The position numbers and the translations under genes were made by a program. From positions 42,659,986 to 42,723,985 of the forward strand of contig VDFB02000003.1 in assembly GCA_007258455.2 (NCBI GenBank): a stretch of 64,000 bases of DNA. The letters are read 5' to 3'. The notes below the pieces were generated by a model, which did no database searches, was not told the DNA's origin, and saw only the letters and a list, made by a program, of their open reading frames with translations. Of this stretch, positions 12,701 through 25,000 are shown piece after piece (position 1 is the stretch's first letter; each line of letters opens with the position of its first letter). The stretch comes from Sequoia sempervirens. Taxonomy: Eukaryota; Streptophyta; Pinopsida; Cupressales; Cupressaceae.

Positions 12701-15328
12701 ACATAACATCTAAGTCCGATGAACAGAATAAAGAATTCAATGCAAAGAGCAAGAAGAGAGAAAAACCTAAAAACCATTGGGCAATAGTCCTTCCATTTGA
12801 AGTCAACAGAATGATGTGGGGGAGTACATGCTGAACCCTCAGGTGGAAATCGCAGCCATATACTTCCTTTGGGATCAAAATCAGCAGGGACGATCTCTCG
12901 TTTGGGTATGGGAGTGATCTTTCCTACAGCATACCTGCAATCATAATACATAATGATCAGATGAAATATATATAGTTTCCTCACAAGAAGTTTTTTAATT
13001 TTAAATTAATGTGAACAAGAGGAAGCACAGTGGCAACAGCAAGATGCAAAGCAACCATTCTTTAAGGTGTCCAGAGATTTATTGTTGAAGCAAACTGAGT
13101 CTAGCCTTCATAAAACAACCCAGATGAATACAAACAGCCTAGATCTCAGAAACAAAAGCATTAGGATTAAGTAAGTTGTTATTTGAAGAAGAGAATTTTA
13201 CTAAGTTGAAGCATGGAGACATTCTCATCTCAGATTGCAAGGATAAAATTCAAAATAATGACAAGCTTGGTTGGCACAGAGAATGCTAGTACACAATCTT
13301 CCTGTTTAACATTTAAAGTTATACCATAAATCATAAAGCAATTAAAAGAATGCCTCAAAGCCAGCAAATCAAGTTACTCGTATGGAGTTCTTACAACTTT
13401 GCAGGGATTTGACAAACTCTGTAATCCACAATGGTTACACTATTGCTTAAATGAGCAACAAAGTGATATCACAAACCAATTAAAGCAATTAAACGATGCC
13501 TCAAAGCCAAGGAGTCAAGTTACTCGTGTGGACTTACAACTTTGCAGGTATTTGGCAAATTCTGTAATCCACAAAGGTTACACTTATTATTTTCTTCAGC
13601 TTGAAAGAGTGGCAAACCAATGATCATTTTGGTATTAGAAATCTAAACAGTATATTTGAAGTACAGTCTTCCTTGAACAAAAAGAAAATTACTTCAAATA
13701 AAGATTTTGTTTTAGTAGCATATTCTTTTCATCATACAAATATTGCGTCTCTACTTTTTTAATTCTCTTGCTATTCCTAGCATGGATTTCTTGTTAGCCA
13801 AAATCAAAAAAAAATTCTAAAGCATGTATAGATAAATGTGAAATATCGAGCAAGGTGCATACATGAATATGCAAATAAAGTAAGCGGACCTGATTCCCAA
13901 TTGCAGGTTGAGCATTAAGTCGTAATTTCTGTGCCCTTTATAGATAATCTCGCCCGGTCTCTTCATTTCCTTTGGCTGCCGTTTATGTCCTCTTCTCGCA
14001 GTCTTGGAAGGCACATTTATTCTGGAGACCTCATTAATCAATACTCCTTGAACATATTCTCTCTCAACAGCAGATTGCACAGGAAAATTATCGGGATCAC
14101 AAGTGCTGCTGCCCTCATCATTATCATCAAATTCCTCGCTACTTGAGCTTCTTACTCCATCAAAGGAAAAGGTTCTTCCTATTCTGGGTTCAAGGGTTTT
14201 TGAAGATGTTGTTTCAGAGCTAGGGGCATAAGGAGCATTCAAGTAAACCTCAAAATCAGACATAGAAGAGCTTCTTTCCTTCCAACAAGACTGACCATCA
14301 TCAGAGAGATCATCATGCTGATCCAGACTTGAAGGCGAGGATTCCAAAAGGTGGCATAGCCTGGTCTGATTGCCACAGGCAGGATAAAATGTACCTTTAC
14401 CATCTTTAAGCCCCTTACTCCAGGTCCCCATATAACAACTCCCATCTGCCCATTTGTAGACTCCATGGCCATGCTCTAACCCATCAAGCCATTGCCCATC
14501 ATATTTATCCCCATTGCTCCAACTTATAATCCCCGTTCCACACATCAATCCCCCTCTCCATTCTCCAATATATTGGTTACCATTTTCCCAAATGTACCGA
14601 CCCTGGCCTTCCTGAACACCGTGCTTCCAACAGCCTTCGTAAAAATCACCGTTCTTGTAGCATTTATGACCATACCCATGTTTGTCATTCAGCAGCCACT
14701 GCCCTCTGTACGTAGATGCATCTACTCCAGTAAATGTCCCATACCCATGTAAGTAACCACCCATAAAATCTCCCTCATAAGTTGCACCCGATGGCCATGA
14801 AAGCTTACCTTTACCTGTTTTTTGACCTCTGCACCACTGACCTTCATACATGCAACCATCTGCCCACAAGTACTTTCCCCTCCCTTCAGGTAAACTACGA
14901 TTCCAAGCTCCCACATACATGTCCCCATTGGGCATTGCCTTTTCCCCTTTAATAGTCCTCTCTGACGGATTATGATGGGATCCATTGATGGATTCTGGGA
15001 AAATGTACAAGAACTCCGAATCATCTTCCTCTTCTTCTTCATCAACATGAGCTACTGGACCAGACATACAGAAGACACCACCGGGTGCCGCCCTTCTTGC
15101 CCTTTTCCTTAGTTGTAGACAACGAAACAAGCTATCAAGGGCAGTTGCTTCTTCTGGGTCTACGAGGTCTTTGCCTCTAGCAAGCCGATCCAGATCTTTT
15201 GTATTCGCCACTGTGAAATCTGTTACTATTTCTGATTGCTTTTCTATTGGCCTGTAGCAAACTCCTGTACTGCTTCTGATTGCCTTATTATTATTACAAG
15301 CGCAGCAGGCGCCTCCTGTCAGATTCAT
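3792..15328 (-). CDS. PIP5K9-like: MORN-repeat phosphatidylinositol-4-phosphate 5-kinase (PIP5K9-like), 8 coding exons
   Basis: The enzyme phosphorylates PtdIns4P to PtdIns(4,5)P2, a membrane signalling lipid. Exons, deduced from splice sites and frame: 15328-13890, 12934-12767, 9814-9649, 8196-8086, 7782-7595, 6747-6563, 4246-4195, 4077-3792. The joined length is 2595 bp, giving 864 residues plus TAG; Arabidopsis PIP5K9 is about 815. Eight MORN repeats (YEGxW...GxGxxxW) lie at about 138-316. The PIPK domain runs from about 458 to the end: glycine loop PGKSGS (565-570), Lys in [16 protein letters not shown] (649), MDYSLL (706), [11 protein letters not shown] (814). The catalytic residues look intact. 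The insert before LLPGTAR-like residues is shorter than in angiosperm PIP5K9, so a further exon inside the intron 4247-6562 is possible. Start: ATG 15328 is the first in frame. If a leader intron is spliced at CTGACAG (about 15311), translation would start at Met 15067 (MSGPVAHV). Nothing suggests a pseudogene. Confidence 0.95.
6748..7594 (-). other. GC-AG intron 5 of the PIP5K gene
   Basis: Exon 5 reads ...CTTCTAAA then GCAAGT; exon 6 follows CTGCAG. With this GC donor the frame gives [18 protein letters not shown], as expected for the family. The nearby GT (CAA then GTTTCT) would shift the frame and meet a TGA within a few codons. GCAAGT is the usual consensus of the minor GC-AG intron class. 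Confidence 0.8.
6950..7490 (-). repeat. Layered tandem duplication inside intron 5
   Basis: A 125-bp unit is repeated head to tail at 7098-7222 and 7223-7347 with only a few differences. The pair sits inside an older, more diverged duplication: 6950-7100 resembles 7345-7490 (shared blocks such as GGTTGTGGGAAATTTTAC at about 7077 and 7463). It lies entirely in the GC-AG intron and does not touch the exons. Confidence 0.8.
9514..9691 (-). repeat. Duplicated 3' end of exon 3 with its splice donor
   Basis: 85-bp copies at 9607-9691 and 9514-9598, separated by 8 bp, differ at one visible base. Each holds the end of exon 3 (FMIK..MRKSEVK) and a donor AAAG|GTACAA, at 9649 and 9556. The period is 93 bp (31 codons) and the frame stays open through both copies, so either donor keeps the frame. 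Confidence 0.9.
10930..12420. mobile_element. Probable DNA-transposon insertion in intron 2 with inverted GGTTCG-rich arms
   Basis: The left arm (about 10936-11030) reads AGTTACTGGTTCGG followed by GGTTCG repeats. The right arm (about 12205-12390) is CGAACC-rich and ends CGAACCCAGTAACTT, the inverted counterpart. The 1.2-kb interior has small frames (such as minus 11586-11822) without a recognised domain. GGTTCG-rich ends are common in non-autonomous plant hAT-type elements; that assignment is inference. I could not find a target-site duplication, so the boundaries are approximate. Confidence 0.5.
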
Positions 15329-18300
15329 CAAAACTAATCAATATCTCTTAACAAAAGATTTAATGAACACGCTCAAAACAAATGTACGTCTCGTATTCTC
15401 ACACTGGATTATGTGCCTCAAACAATCCGGCATAGAAAACTGATATTCTTAGAGTGGATTGTAAGACCCAAAACAACACCCACATAGAAAACTAATATTC
15501 ACAGGCTACATTCTCAGACCTAAAACAGTCCGACATACAAGACTGTATTTCTCTCAAGCTGGATATTCATACCCACATACATAGTGAGCATCTTCTCGGG
15601 GTTTTCCGTAATGCAAAATTCACCTCCCACTCAGACAAATTTGCTAAAAAAACCTCCATATACGGGCATTATATATAACCTTTACTGTTCCCAACAGCTA
15701 TATAGAGAGCGTAAGCTACTGTTAAAAAACGCCGTATTCAAATACAAGAGGTTTTAGCCTGTTGGGTGCAATTCCACAAAGGGCAAGAAAAACATACGCA
15801 TTCGTGGTACGTTTAGTGACGTATATTTTACTATCTGGCACGCTTCTGGGCAGTAGGCAGAGGAGGGAAAGTAAGTGCCCTAGATCCATATCAAAAGCCC
15901 ATCAAAACCCCTCGTACATTTCACGACCATTTTCAGAAAACATATATTAATTCGTTCAAATGTCTGGCGTGATATCCAGCAATGAATGCACATGTCTACT
16001 GTCATGTCTACAACACTTCAACCTGAACAAACAAATAACAGCAGCAGCCATTGCAGATCAGAAGAAGATAAAACGGACAATTCAATCCCATCCCTTCCCA
16101 TCCCCATCCCCATTGTGAACAAATCAGATAAAGCTACGAAGAAACACACGAGTAGACAGTTAGTTACTCAATACACACTAACTACTCACGACAGCGGCAA
16201 CAGCAATAATGAATAGGAGATCCGGTGGTCATTCATTTATTCATACAAAGTCAAAAAGTTTTGAACCACAATCTTCCCTTGGAAACAAAAGACTAGCCGG
16301 TACGAGAAGCAAGAAATGACAGCCATAAAGTTTAATCTAACTAAATTATAGAGATACCCATGTAAGGCTGAGCTTCAATCTCGAGGCCTTTTTCTCAAAA
16401 ACAGTGTCAGGTGAAATCAAATTACCGCAAAATATACAGCTTAGGATGACGAGCTATGGGAGATTTCACCTATATTGTTTTTAATCTACAACCAAGATCT
16501 TTGCTCTGCTCGGATCTACTAAAGGACATTGGAAAAGAAAGCGCCCAAATATTAAGTATACCTATGTGAGTATTCAAGATTGATCCACGCAAGCCAATTT
16601 GTATCGGGTATCCAAATTTCAATAGACCATGGCAGAAACTGTTAAAAATAATACTTTCTCAAGTATTTCATAATCCAATGGTTCATAGCATAAACAATAT
16701 AAAAAAATATGACTGTTCCAAAAAGGTTCACATAAAAAACCTCACAGATCCTGTCTACGATCGTCCAGTTTGTATCACTGACTTTGGTGTCAGAGACGTA
16801 GCCTAAACTTTTGCAGTATGCAGCCAAATAAGGATTAAACCTATGTGTGCACATATAGGGGACCATTAAAAATTAAATGCCAAAATATTATACAGATAAA
16901 AAATAGATTTCAAATCCGTGAGATTTGCATTTGCTCCCTCACGGATTGAAACAAAACTTCAACATCATACCTAAGTCAAGTCAAAAAATGGGATATCTAT
17001 GAAATCATGCAGAGGAATGAGAAGCATGCGGTTAAAATTAATAAAGTAGCTAATTTTGGTTCTGCAATGCACCGAAAATAAGCATTATTCCAAGGTTTAA
17101 AGATTAGAAGTTATATAGTCATGCAAACAGATCTGAAGAGGCAAAAGTAAAGGCAGAACGTTTACGTTAGAAAGTAAATCAGTAAATCAGTTATCCAGAC
17201 AGAGGTTAAGAGGCGAATTAAAGATCAGGAAAGAACATTTGCATTTGTTTTATTTAGTAACCAGTTTTATCTGCACCGAAAATCTACAATGCAAATAATT
17301 CAAACGTCAAAATTTCCACTGTACAAATTTGAAACGAAAGAATATGGAGGTTTTTCTTTTGGCATCCAAACGTCAAACTTTAGAGAATATTGACGTGGAA
17401 CAGAAAGAACTTAAACCCGAGTTGAATCAAATTCTTCCACGAAACAATGTCCTACGCGGACTGGAATTACGAGCATCCTGCATAATCCAAATGGGAGAAC
17501 TATAATGCTCTAAATTCGATCTCAAGAAAAAGATAACCACAATCATAACTATGTTTTTCTATTTCAAGTCTCCTTTGCCGTGTCAAAGAATCCTCCAAAA
17601 ACGAAAATATTGGACTCAAATCCTTCTATAAAGGAAAATTCCAACTGAAACTCTATTTTTTTTAAAACCCACAAAATTTCCACGCACAAGTAATCTATAT
17701 GATGGTTTAAAACAGAAACACGTTGCATACAAAATTCCAAAAAAGACCTGGAAATTTCACTTTCTGTCGAATGCTATCAAACTGAAGCCGCCACATGTTC
17801 AAATTTCAACTTAACCACAGGAAAATCGCAGAGAGTTTCTCGTATAGGTTTAAATACTAAAAAAATTACAAAATTCTCCTGCAATAAAAATACAAATTCT
17901 CGAAACTTAATCGGACAAAAATTTGAAAGTTTTCAGGAAAAAGCTACTCATAACTTAAGATTTTGCATACTTCGCTTGTTGAAACATAAAAATTTAATCA
18001 GCCATATGTTTAAAGATCGACAAAATTGCAGCATGTGATATAAATTTCCACCAAGTCATATTAATGTTGAACATTGGCAAAATCCCGTTCATTATAAGAC
18101 AAACCTCAAATTATCAAGACAGAATCCACTCTATGCTCCAAGATCACCAAACCAACAGGAAATTTTCAAAAAAACCAGCGACTAGACACACGAAATTCCA
18201 GAAAATTTGCAGACATTCCACCCAACTTTACGATAAAACTCAATTTCCAAACTACAATCAACCAAATACTTAAATATCAACCGATGCAAACCTTACATTT

Positions 18301-19081
18301 CTCATATTTTCGCCCAACACATAATCCGCCAAATTCATCACGAAGAGCCATACAAATCTTTGCAATTTCCATTCACTTCCCTCAACAATCGACCAAATAT
18401 ATGGAAATCAGTAAAATACAGAGAAAGTCCCTTGCAAATTTCCGCCTAAAATATAACTTCTTCCTCAAGCGATTCATCAATCACAGAAAGATCAATCGAA
18501 TTCAAATAAAAGCAGCCTAAAACTACCTAGAATCCGTAAAAAACTTGCTAAAATCCAATTGAAACACAAATTTCTCAAAAAAAACAAAAACTGCCATATA
18601 TCCAAAAATTAATGAAAATAAGGGAAAAAAAAATTCTAGTACCCCTAGATTTGCCGACAAAACTCAACTTTAAAACATAAATTTTCCAAAAATAATCAGC
18701 CAAATTCTAAAAATGCAGAAAAGCAAAACAAAACATAATTTGCACAAAGAGCCGTAGTAACAAATCACTACGAACTTCTGCAAATTATATTTCAAAACAC
18801 ATCAAAACGGATTAAACGCACAAACTTTCGCTGATTTGTGTCCAAATACACGCAAATTTCTACTTACAGCATTAATTATTCTAAAGCCAATCCCCCAAAT
18901 ATCGATAAAATGGCCAAAAAATGGCAAATAACCATACAAAATTTCGCTAACGCAGCTCACCGCAAAACATTAGATTTCCCATCAACGAATCTGCTTTTAA
19001 GTTTCCTCCTTGAAAATTTCCCTGAACTGGACTCAATTTAACATTAAATCGTCTGTCTTTTCTCCTCTTTTCTTCATATAC
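15329..19081 (-). other. Upstream region or leader intron of the PIP5K gene
   Basis: No reading frame, transposon domain or RNA gene is recognisable in 3.7 kb. The plus strand is markedly A-rich over T, especially 17000-19000, which fits a T-rich intron of the minus-strand kinase gene. A TATATAA-like box on the minus strand at about 15669-15677 could instead be a core promoter about 340 bp before the ATG. Confidence 0.4.
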
Positions 19082-19180
19082 CTGTTCGAAGGATCGAATC
19101 CCGAGCAAGCCACGGAAACAGAGAAGAAGAAGCAACGAACAGCACAGGAGATGATTATTTTGTAAGCTTGAACATAAGCG
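19082..19180 (-). other. Candidate non-coding 5' leader exon of the PIP5K gene
   Basis: On the minus strand a pyrimidine-rich stretch (CTTCTTCTTCTC) is followed by GAACAG and a good donor GTATATG at 19081. A TATA-like ATAAAA lies just upstream (about 19204). The following 3.7 kb is strongly T-rich when read on the minus strand, as plant introns are. This would make the leader intron about 19081 to 15312 or so. The exon's 5' end is not visible, and the assembly gap starts 100 bp away. It is inference only; an alternative promoter at TATATA near 15670 would make this exon unnecessary. Confidence 0.3.
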
Positions 19181-19277
19181 GCAAATCAGCTGTAAGTCAA
19201 TTTTATTAAAAGGCCACAAAAAAACGCTCCAATCAATAAATATCGTTTTCTAAACCGTTAAAAATAATTATGCCCTT

Positions 19278-19377
19278 NNNNNNNNNNNNNNNNNNNNNNN
19301 NNNNNNNNNNNNNNNNNNNNNNNNNNNNNNNNNNNNNNNNNNNNNNNNNNNNNNNNNNNNNNNNNNNNNNNNNNNNN
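19278..19377. other. Assembly gap, 100 N
   Basis: Exactly 100 N, the usual placeholder for a gap of unknown size. It separates the kinase contig from the transposon contig and cuts the PMD reading frame on the minus strand. Confidence 0.99.
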
Positions 19378-19533
19378 CATGTCGCATGGCACGGGTACCC
19401 CATCGAACATGGTATGTCACGAGCTCACCATGGATGGGAATGTGGAGAATCCTCCACACATCCTCGAGTGTAATGTCGGCCTCTCCTATAGGTAAATGGA
19501 ATGAAGAATTCTCTAAATGCCATCACTCCATGG
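19378..19533 (-). pseudogene. Plant mobile domain (PMD) ORF fragment, 3' part
   Basis: The minus frame reads WHLENSSFHLPIGE, then ITLEDVWRILHIPIHGELV, the characteristic core of the plant mobile domain found in transposon-derived and MAIN-like proteins. An in-frame TGA lies just before WHLEN. Downstream it runs into the N gap. Its upstream part lies 7.3 kb away at 26842-26957 because a Copia element landed in the ORF. PMD proteins are often carried by LTR or Mutator-like elements; this copy is dead. Confidence 0.7.
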
Positions 19534-19538
19534 GTGCA

Positions 19539-21116
19539 TGTTGGAATCTGTGCCTAAATTCTTTCCTACAAGAAACTCCTTGAAGGCAAAGTTGGTGTGA
19601 CATCACGGATGTCTGGCCGACTAACTATTCTGAAGTTCTAAAATGATCATATCAGCATGACAGGGTTGATGTCTTGCCAACAAGACTATCGCTGTGACAT
19701 TCAACGTTCGGCTTGACCTTTCGGCGAACAAAAAACCTTCGGGCGATAGTGTGTTCTTATCGGGCATCGGGGAGACTTGGCCAAAGAAGTCTATTGTTGG
19801 TATGTGGTCTCACCGATGTGGAATGTCTCACTGATAGTATTACTCTATCGGTGAAACAAAAGGGTTTTGATAAGATGTCTCCACGAGTATGAAAGGTCAC
19901 GCCGACGGGAGATGTCACATAGTCTTCGTGGTGACAAAAGACTTCGTTGGGATGTCTTAGCAAAAGTCATAAGTCACGCTGACAGAAGTCTTCGGGTTAA
20001 CTTTGGGCGCTCGGAGAAACATCTTGGCGAAGGGCTTAAGTCTTGCCGACTCGGTAAGACATGGTGGAGCTCGATGAAACGTCACGACGAAAGTCTTGAG
20101 TCTTGCCGATAGTAAGTCTTCGGTAAGACTTAGGTAGCTCGGAGAAAGGTCACGGAGATAGATGCAAGTCTTGGTGACAATGTGACTTTCGGTGGAAGTC
20201 CTATTTCGGTATGATGTCTCACCGAAACCGTGGGGGTCTTGCTGATAGGTGAAAGGCTTCAGAGTAGCACAAGGTTGCCGGCAGAAGGTCTTGGCGAAGA
20301 TGTAGTGTCTTGCAGATGGAATGTCTGATCACTGTGACTTATACATTCGATATGTGTCTCGCCAATAAGGGAACCTTTGCTAATAGGATCGAATTGGACA
20401 TCAATGGTTTCGTTATGACATGTAACAGTTGTTATAGCATCTTACCGACTTGTGGAAGCTATAGTGAATACCGTTAGAGAAACTTTGTGGCATCGGGGAG
20501 ACACTGTGAGTGTCTCACTGATATGCCAACAAAGTTGAATGTCGTTGACCGTGTGATCTTCCTATGTGGCATCCTGCTGGACCAATCAGAGGAAGCGGTT
20601 TTCAAACTGATGTCGATTTTTTTTTGTAACAGTTGCAATGCTGGAAAAAATAGCATGCAGGGAAAAATCAATGCTCGAATGGAAACTGTCTATGGTTGGC
20701 AATGGCGGATAAGGATGTACAGTAGGAAAAATTAGAATGTGTTAAATAAAGGCAAAATGATTCTAATCATTAACAGAGTGAGTGAATCGAGTTGTAGAGA
20801 GAGAACATTTTTGTAACTAGTTGAACAGTGAAAATAAGCTATTGTGACTAACACCAGAAAGATGTCTTTCTGATTGTATGTAATTTTTGTTACTGTAATA
20901 CAAAGAGATACAGCTTGGTGTGGTGGGTTTTTTCCCGAAAGGGTTTCCCACGTAAAATCTGTTGTTTGAGTTGTCTTTGTGTATTTGCTCTATTTCTATA
21001 ATTCCTTCATGTGTGTCTTAACTGGACTGTAGTTAGAAAATTAAAAGTACTGTCTGCTTACTCCCCTGTGGTTTTGACGTTAGGAAAGTTGTTTCCGCAA
21101 CTATGCTTTTGTTACG
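19539..21116 (+). repeat. 5' LTR of the Tork-like Copia element
   Basis: Starts TGTTGGAAT and ends TTACG, where the 3' LTR keeps TTACA; the terminal CA has mutated to CG. The U3 part is dense in short CCGA-containing motifs (TCTTGCCGA, TCTCACCGA and variants). Confidence 0.92.
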
Positions 21117-21118
21117 AG

Positions 21119-21130
21119 TGATATCAGAGC
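21119..21130 (+). other. Primer binding site, initiator-Met tRNA type
   Basis: TGATATCAGAGC two bases after the LTR; the canonical Copia PBS is TGGTATCAGAGC. Confidence 0.8.
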
Positions 21131-21231
21131 CTGGCCAGTTGTGTTGTCCTTGTGAGTGGGTTGGGTTTTTTGTGTTAAATCCTTTTCAGTGGGAGTTTGG
21201 TAGAGGTCTATTAATTTAATTGCAGATTGAG

Positions 21232-22011
21232 ATGGCGAGCACATCCAGTAGAATGGAAATAGAGAAATTCAAAGGTAGCAATTTTGAGCTATGGAAACTC
21301 AGAATGGAAGATATGTTAGTTGATCAAGATCTTTGGACTGCTGTGTTTGGAACAATGCCTCAAGGCATGAAGCAAGAGGATTGGGACCTAGCAGATAGAA
21401 AGTCTAAGGCGCTGATAAGGCTCTGTTTGGCAGACTCTGTTCTTCTAAATGTACATGAAGAAAAGACTGCCTCTTCCTTGTGAAAAAGATTGGCATCCAT
21501 TTATCAGGGCAAGTCCTTGGTGAACAAGTTGTTCTTGAGGAAGAAGTTGTACTCTTTGAGGATGCAGGAATGAGGGTCTGTTGTTGATCACTTAAATGCT
21601 TTCAACATGCTGATTGCTCAGTTGACATCTGTTGGTGTAAAGATTGAAGTTGAAGATCATTGCATGCTGTTGTTGTGTTCTCTGCCTGATTCTTGGGATC
21701 ATTTGGTGATGGCTATAGGGAGTACAACATCCACATTCAAAATGGAAGATGTTGCTTCTTTGTTATTAGAAGAAATGAGAAGAAAATCTTCTGAGATGGA
21801 AAAGGAGGCTCTGGCTGTCAAAGGTAGACCAAAGGAGAAAGGCAAGAAGGACAAGAAGTCCAGATCGAAATCAAAAGGGAGATCAAAGTCTCCTGGCAAG
21901 AATTCAAAGGTGAAGTGTTGGAACTGTGGGCAACCTGGTCATGTCTGAAAGGATTGCAAGGAGGAGAAAAAGAAGAAGAAGAACTCTTCTGGAAATAATT
22001 CTTCTCATAGT
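21232..22011 (+). pseudogene. gag: Copia gag (Tork-like), broken
   Basis: Starts at ATG 21232. The frame has the UBN2 gag pattern (KFKGSNFELWKLRMEDML near the N terminus) and a basic Lys/Arg/Ser-rich tail before a zinc knuckle CWNCGQPGHV. A TGA replaces the residue after GHV at 21946. Further in-frame TGA codons lie at 21481 and about 21571. Several look like TGG to TGA changes. In an intact element gag forms the virus-like particle in the cytoplasm. Confidence 0.85.
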
Positions 22012-25000
22012 GATGCAGACGCCTTCATTGCAGCTTTGGCTACATGGGCATCAGATGATGTCTGGCTGATTGATTATGGAGCATCTTTCCACATGACATC
22101 TAATAGAGAATGGTTCAAATATGAAGAATACAATGGTGGAAAGGTGTACTTGGCAGCGATTCATCTTTGGAAATTGTTGCCAGGAAGAGTCGACCACCGG
22201 ATGGAAGAGTGAAGGGAATCAATGATGCGGATGCATATACCAAAGTCCGGGCTCCTCAAATCTACTTCAGAAGTAAGTCAATGATATCGGAGTGCAAGTC
22301 ACGTTCTCTAGAAATGGATGCAAGATGACTAGAGGCTCTTGGTGCTGGCTAGGGGTGCTCAAATTGGTACTTGTACAAGCTGGATGCACAAGCTATTCAA
22401 TGCAATAGTGTCTCTGCAAAGTCACTTAAGGTTGCTCATGAAGAAAAGAAGGAAAACGTTCCTAATGGTGTAAACTCCATGGAGATTAAACTTCCAGCAG
22501 AGAAGACTATGCTCTGGCATCATAGGCTTGGCCACATTGGTGAAAAAAAGGTTTAAAAACTTTGAAAAATAAAAACCTGGTAGAAGGGCTTGAAGATTGT
22601 AACCTTGAATTTGATTTCTGTGAACATTGCATATATGGAAAGCAGCACCGTGTTTCATTTTATTCCAGCCTCACAAAACTTCTAGTTTACTTGATTATAT
22701 ACATTCTGATGTGTTTGGTCTTGTAAATGTTCCTTCTCTGTCTAAATCAAGATACTATGTGTCGTTTATTGATGATTATTCAAGAAGAGCATTTGTATAT
22801 TTTTTGAAAAGTAAATCAGAAGTGTACAGTCGGGTTAAGGAATTTAAAAACCTTGTAGAAAATCAAACTGCTAGAAAAATAAAATGTTTAAGGACTGACA
22901 ATGGCAGTGAGTTCTATTCAGATGAATTCGAAAGGTACTATAAAGATCATGGGATCAAAAGACACAAGACTACACCTTACACTCCACAACAAAATGGAGT
23001 TTCTAAAAGGTTCAACAAGATAATAATGGAAAGAGCACGAAGTATGCTGAGCAGTGCTGGCTTGGAGGAGAAATTTTGGGCTGAAGTAGTCTCTACAGCA
23101 TGTTACTTGGTAAATCGCTCTCCTAACTCTGCTCTTGTTGAGAAGACACCTTTGGAAGAATGGTCTGGAAAGAATCCCTCTCTTAGACATATTCGTGTCT
23201 TTGGCTATGAGGCATATGCATATGTGCCATTTGAAAAAAGATCCAAGTTGGAAAAGAAAGTTGTAAAGTGTATATTTATAGGCTATAGTGCTGGCATAAA
23301 AGGATACAAGCTTTGGAATCCTGAGACTGAGAAGGTTTTGCACAGCAGAAGCGTTATCTTTCGTGAGCTAAAACCTTCTACTTTGGATCTGCAGTTAGAG
23401 AAGAAATCAGAAAATGAAAAGGATGTAGCAGCAATTCCATAGACACCAGATAAGGAGGAATTGAAAAATCAAAATGTACCTGATACTGAGGAGAGCTCAA
23501 GTAGTTCTAAAATTTCTGAAGATGATGAAGAACCACCTCAGCCTCAACCTGTGAGGAGGTCAACTTGTGAAAGAAAGCAACCTGAAAGGTATGGGTTTTC
23601 TTTAATTGAGTCTACTTGTGCCTATGCTTTAATTTCTAGCATTGATGAACCTAGGACTGTGAAAGTGGCATTTAAAATGTCTGATTCAAACTCTTGGTTG
23701 GAAGCCATGAATGAAGAAATGGCATCATTAGAAAAGAATGACACTTGGAGTTTGGTTCCATTGCCTAAAGACAGAAAATCTGTAGGCTACAAATGGATAT
23801 TCAAAAAGAAAATTGGTCTGAATGGCAGTGTAGAAAAATATAAAGCAAGGCTGGTTGCAAAAGGTTATTCCCAGGTAGAGGGAATTGACTATGGAGAAAT
23901 ATTTTCTCCTGTAGCTAAGCTGACATCTATTAGATTTCTTTTGTCACTTGCATCAACATATGATTTAGAGATTGAACAGATGGATGTGAAAACAACGTTT
24001 CTTCATGGTGATCTTGAAGAAGAAATTTATATGTCCCAGCCAGAGCACTTTGTGGTAAAAGGTAAAGAAAGACTGGTTTACAAGTTGAAGAAATCTTTGT
24101 ATGGTTTAAAACAGTCTTCTAGAATGTGGTACCAAAAGTTTGACATGTTTATTTTGTCATTGGGATTTATAAGATCAAAATGTGATCACTGTGTGTATTA
24201 CAAAGTTGAAAGTGATCAAATACTTATTATTGCTCTCTATGTTGATGATATGTTGTTCATAGGCAATAATAAGATAATGATTTCTGATCTTAAGTCTCAG
24301 TTGTCTGCAAAGTTCGAGATGAAAGATCTTGGTGCAGCAGGGTACATTCTGGGAATGGAAATAACCAAGGACAAAAAGAACATAAAGCTTTGGCTTTTTC
24401 AGAGTAAATATGTCATGACTGTTCTAGAGAGATTTTGTATGACTGAATGCAAGCAGCTAGTTGTTCCAGTTACACAGGGAACGAAGCTATCTGTTGAGGA
24501 TTGTCCAAAATATTCTTCTGAAATGGAGGACATGACCATTGTGTCTTATGCAAGTGCAGTTGGCAGTCTCATGTATGCTATGGTTTGTACAAGTCGACAT
24601 TGCCCAAGCAAAGGGGAGTTCTTAGTCGCTTTTATGGAAAATCCTAGAAGAACACATTGGGATGCCGGGTGAAGAGAGTGTTTAGATATCTGAAGGGAAC
24701 TTCTCGACTATGCTTTGTGTTACCATGGTAACTTGGTTGAATCACAAAACTCTCAGCATTCAAGGTTATGGATTCGATTGGGTAGGGGACATTGACAGTA
24801 AGATCCACCGTGGATATATTTTCACGATGAATGGTGGTGCAGTGAGTTGGATGAGCAAGCCGGCGCTGTAGTCACTTTGTCTACTATAGAGGCAGAATAC
24901 ATGGTAGCCACACATGCCTGTAAAGAAGCAATCTGGTTAAAACATTTTTGTTCTAACATTGGCTTTGATGCAGAAAAGATTACTATCTACTGTGACAGCC

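Noticed and set aside
13931..14752. Open frames on the plus strand opposite the MORN exon
   Set aside because: They are shadows of the repeat-coding minus-strand exon; no domain or start context of their own.
19268..19473. Open frames that read through the N gap
   Set aside because: The undefined bases make them artificial; only the 19378-19533 minus-strand part has PMD similarity.
22918..23343. 141-residue minus-strand frame inside the Copia integrase
   Set aside because: Antisense shadow of the integrase; no protein character.
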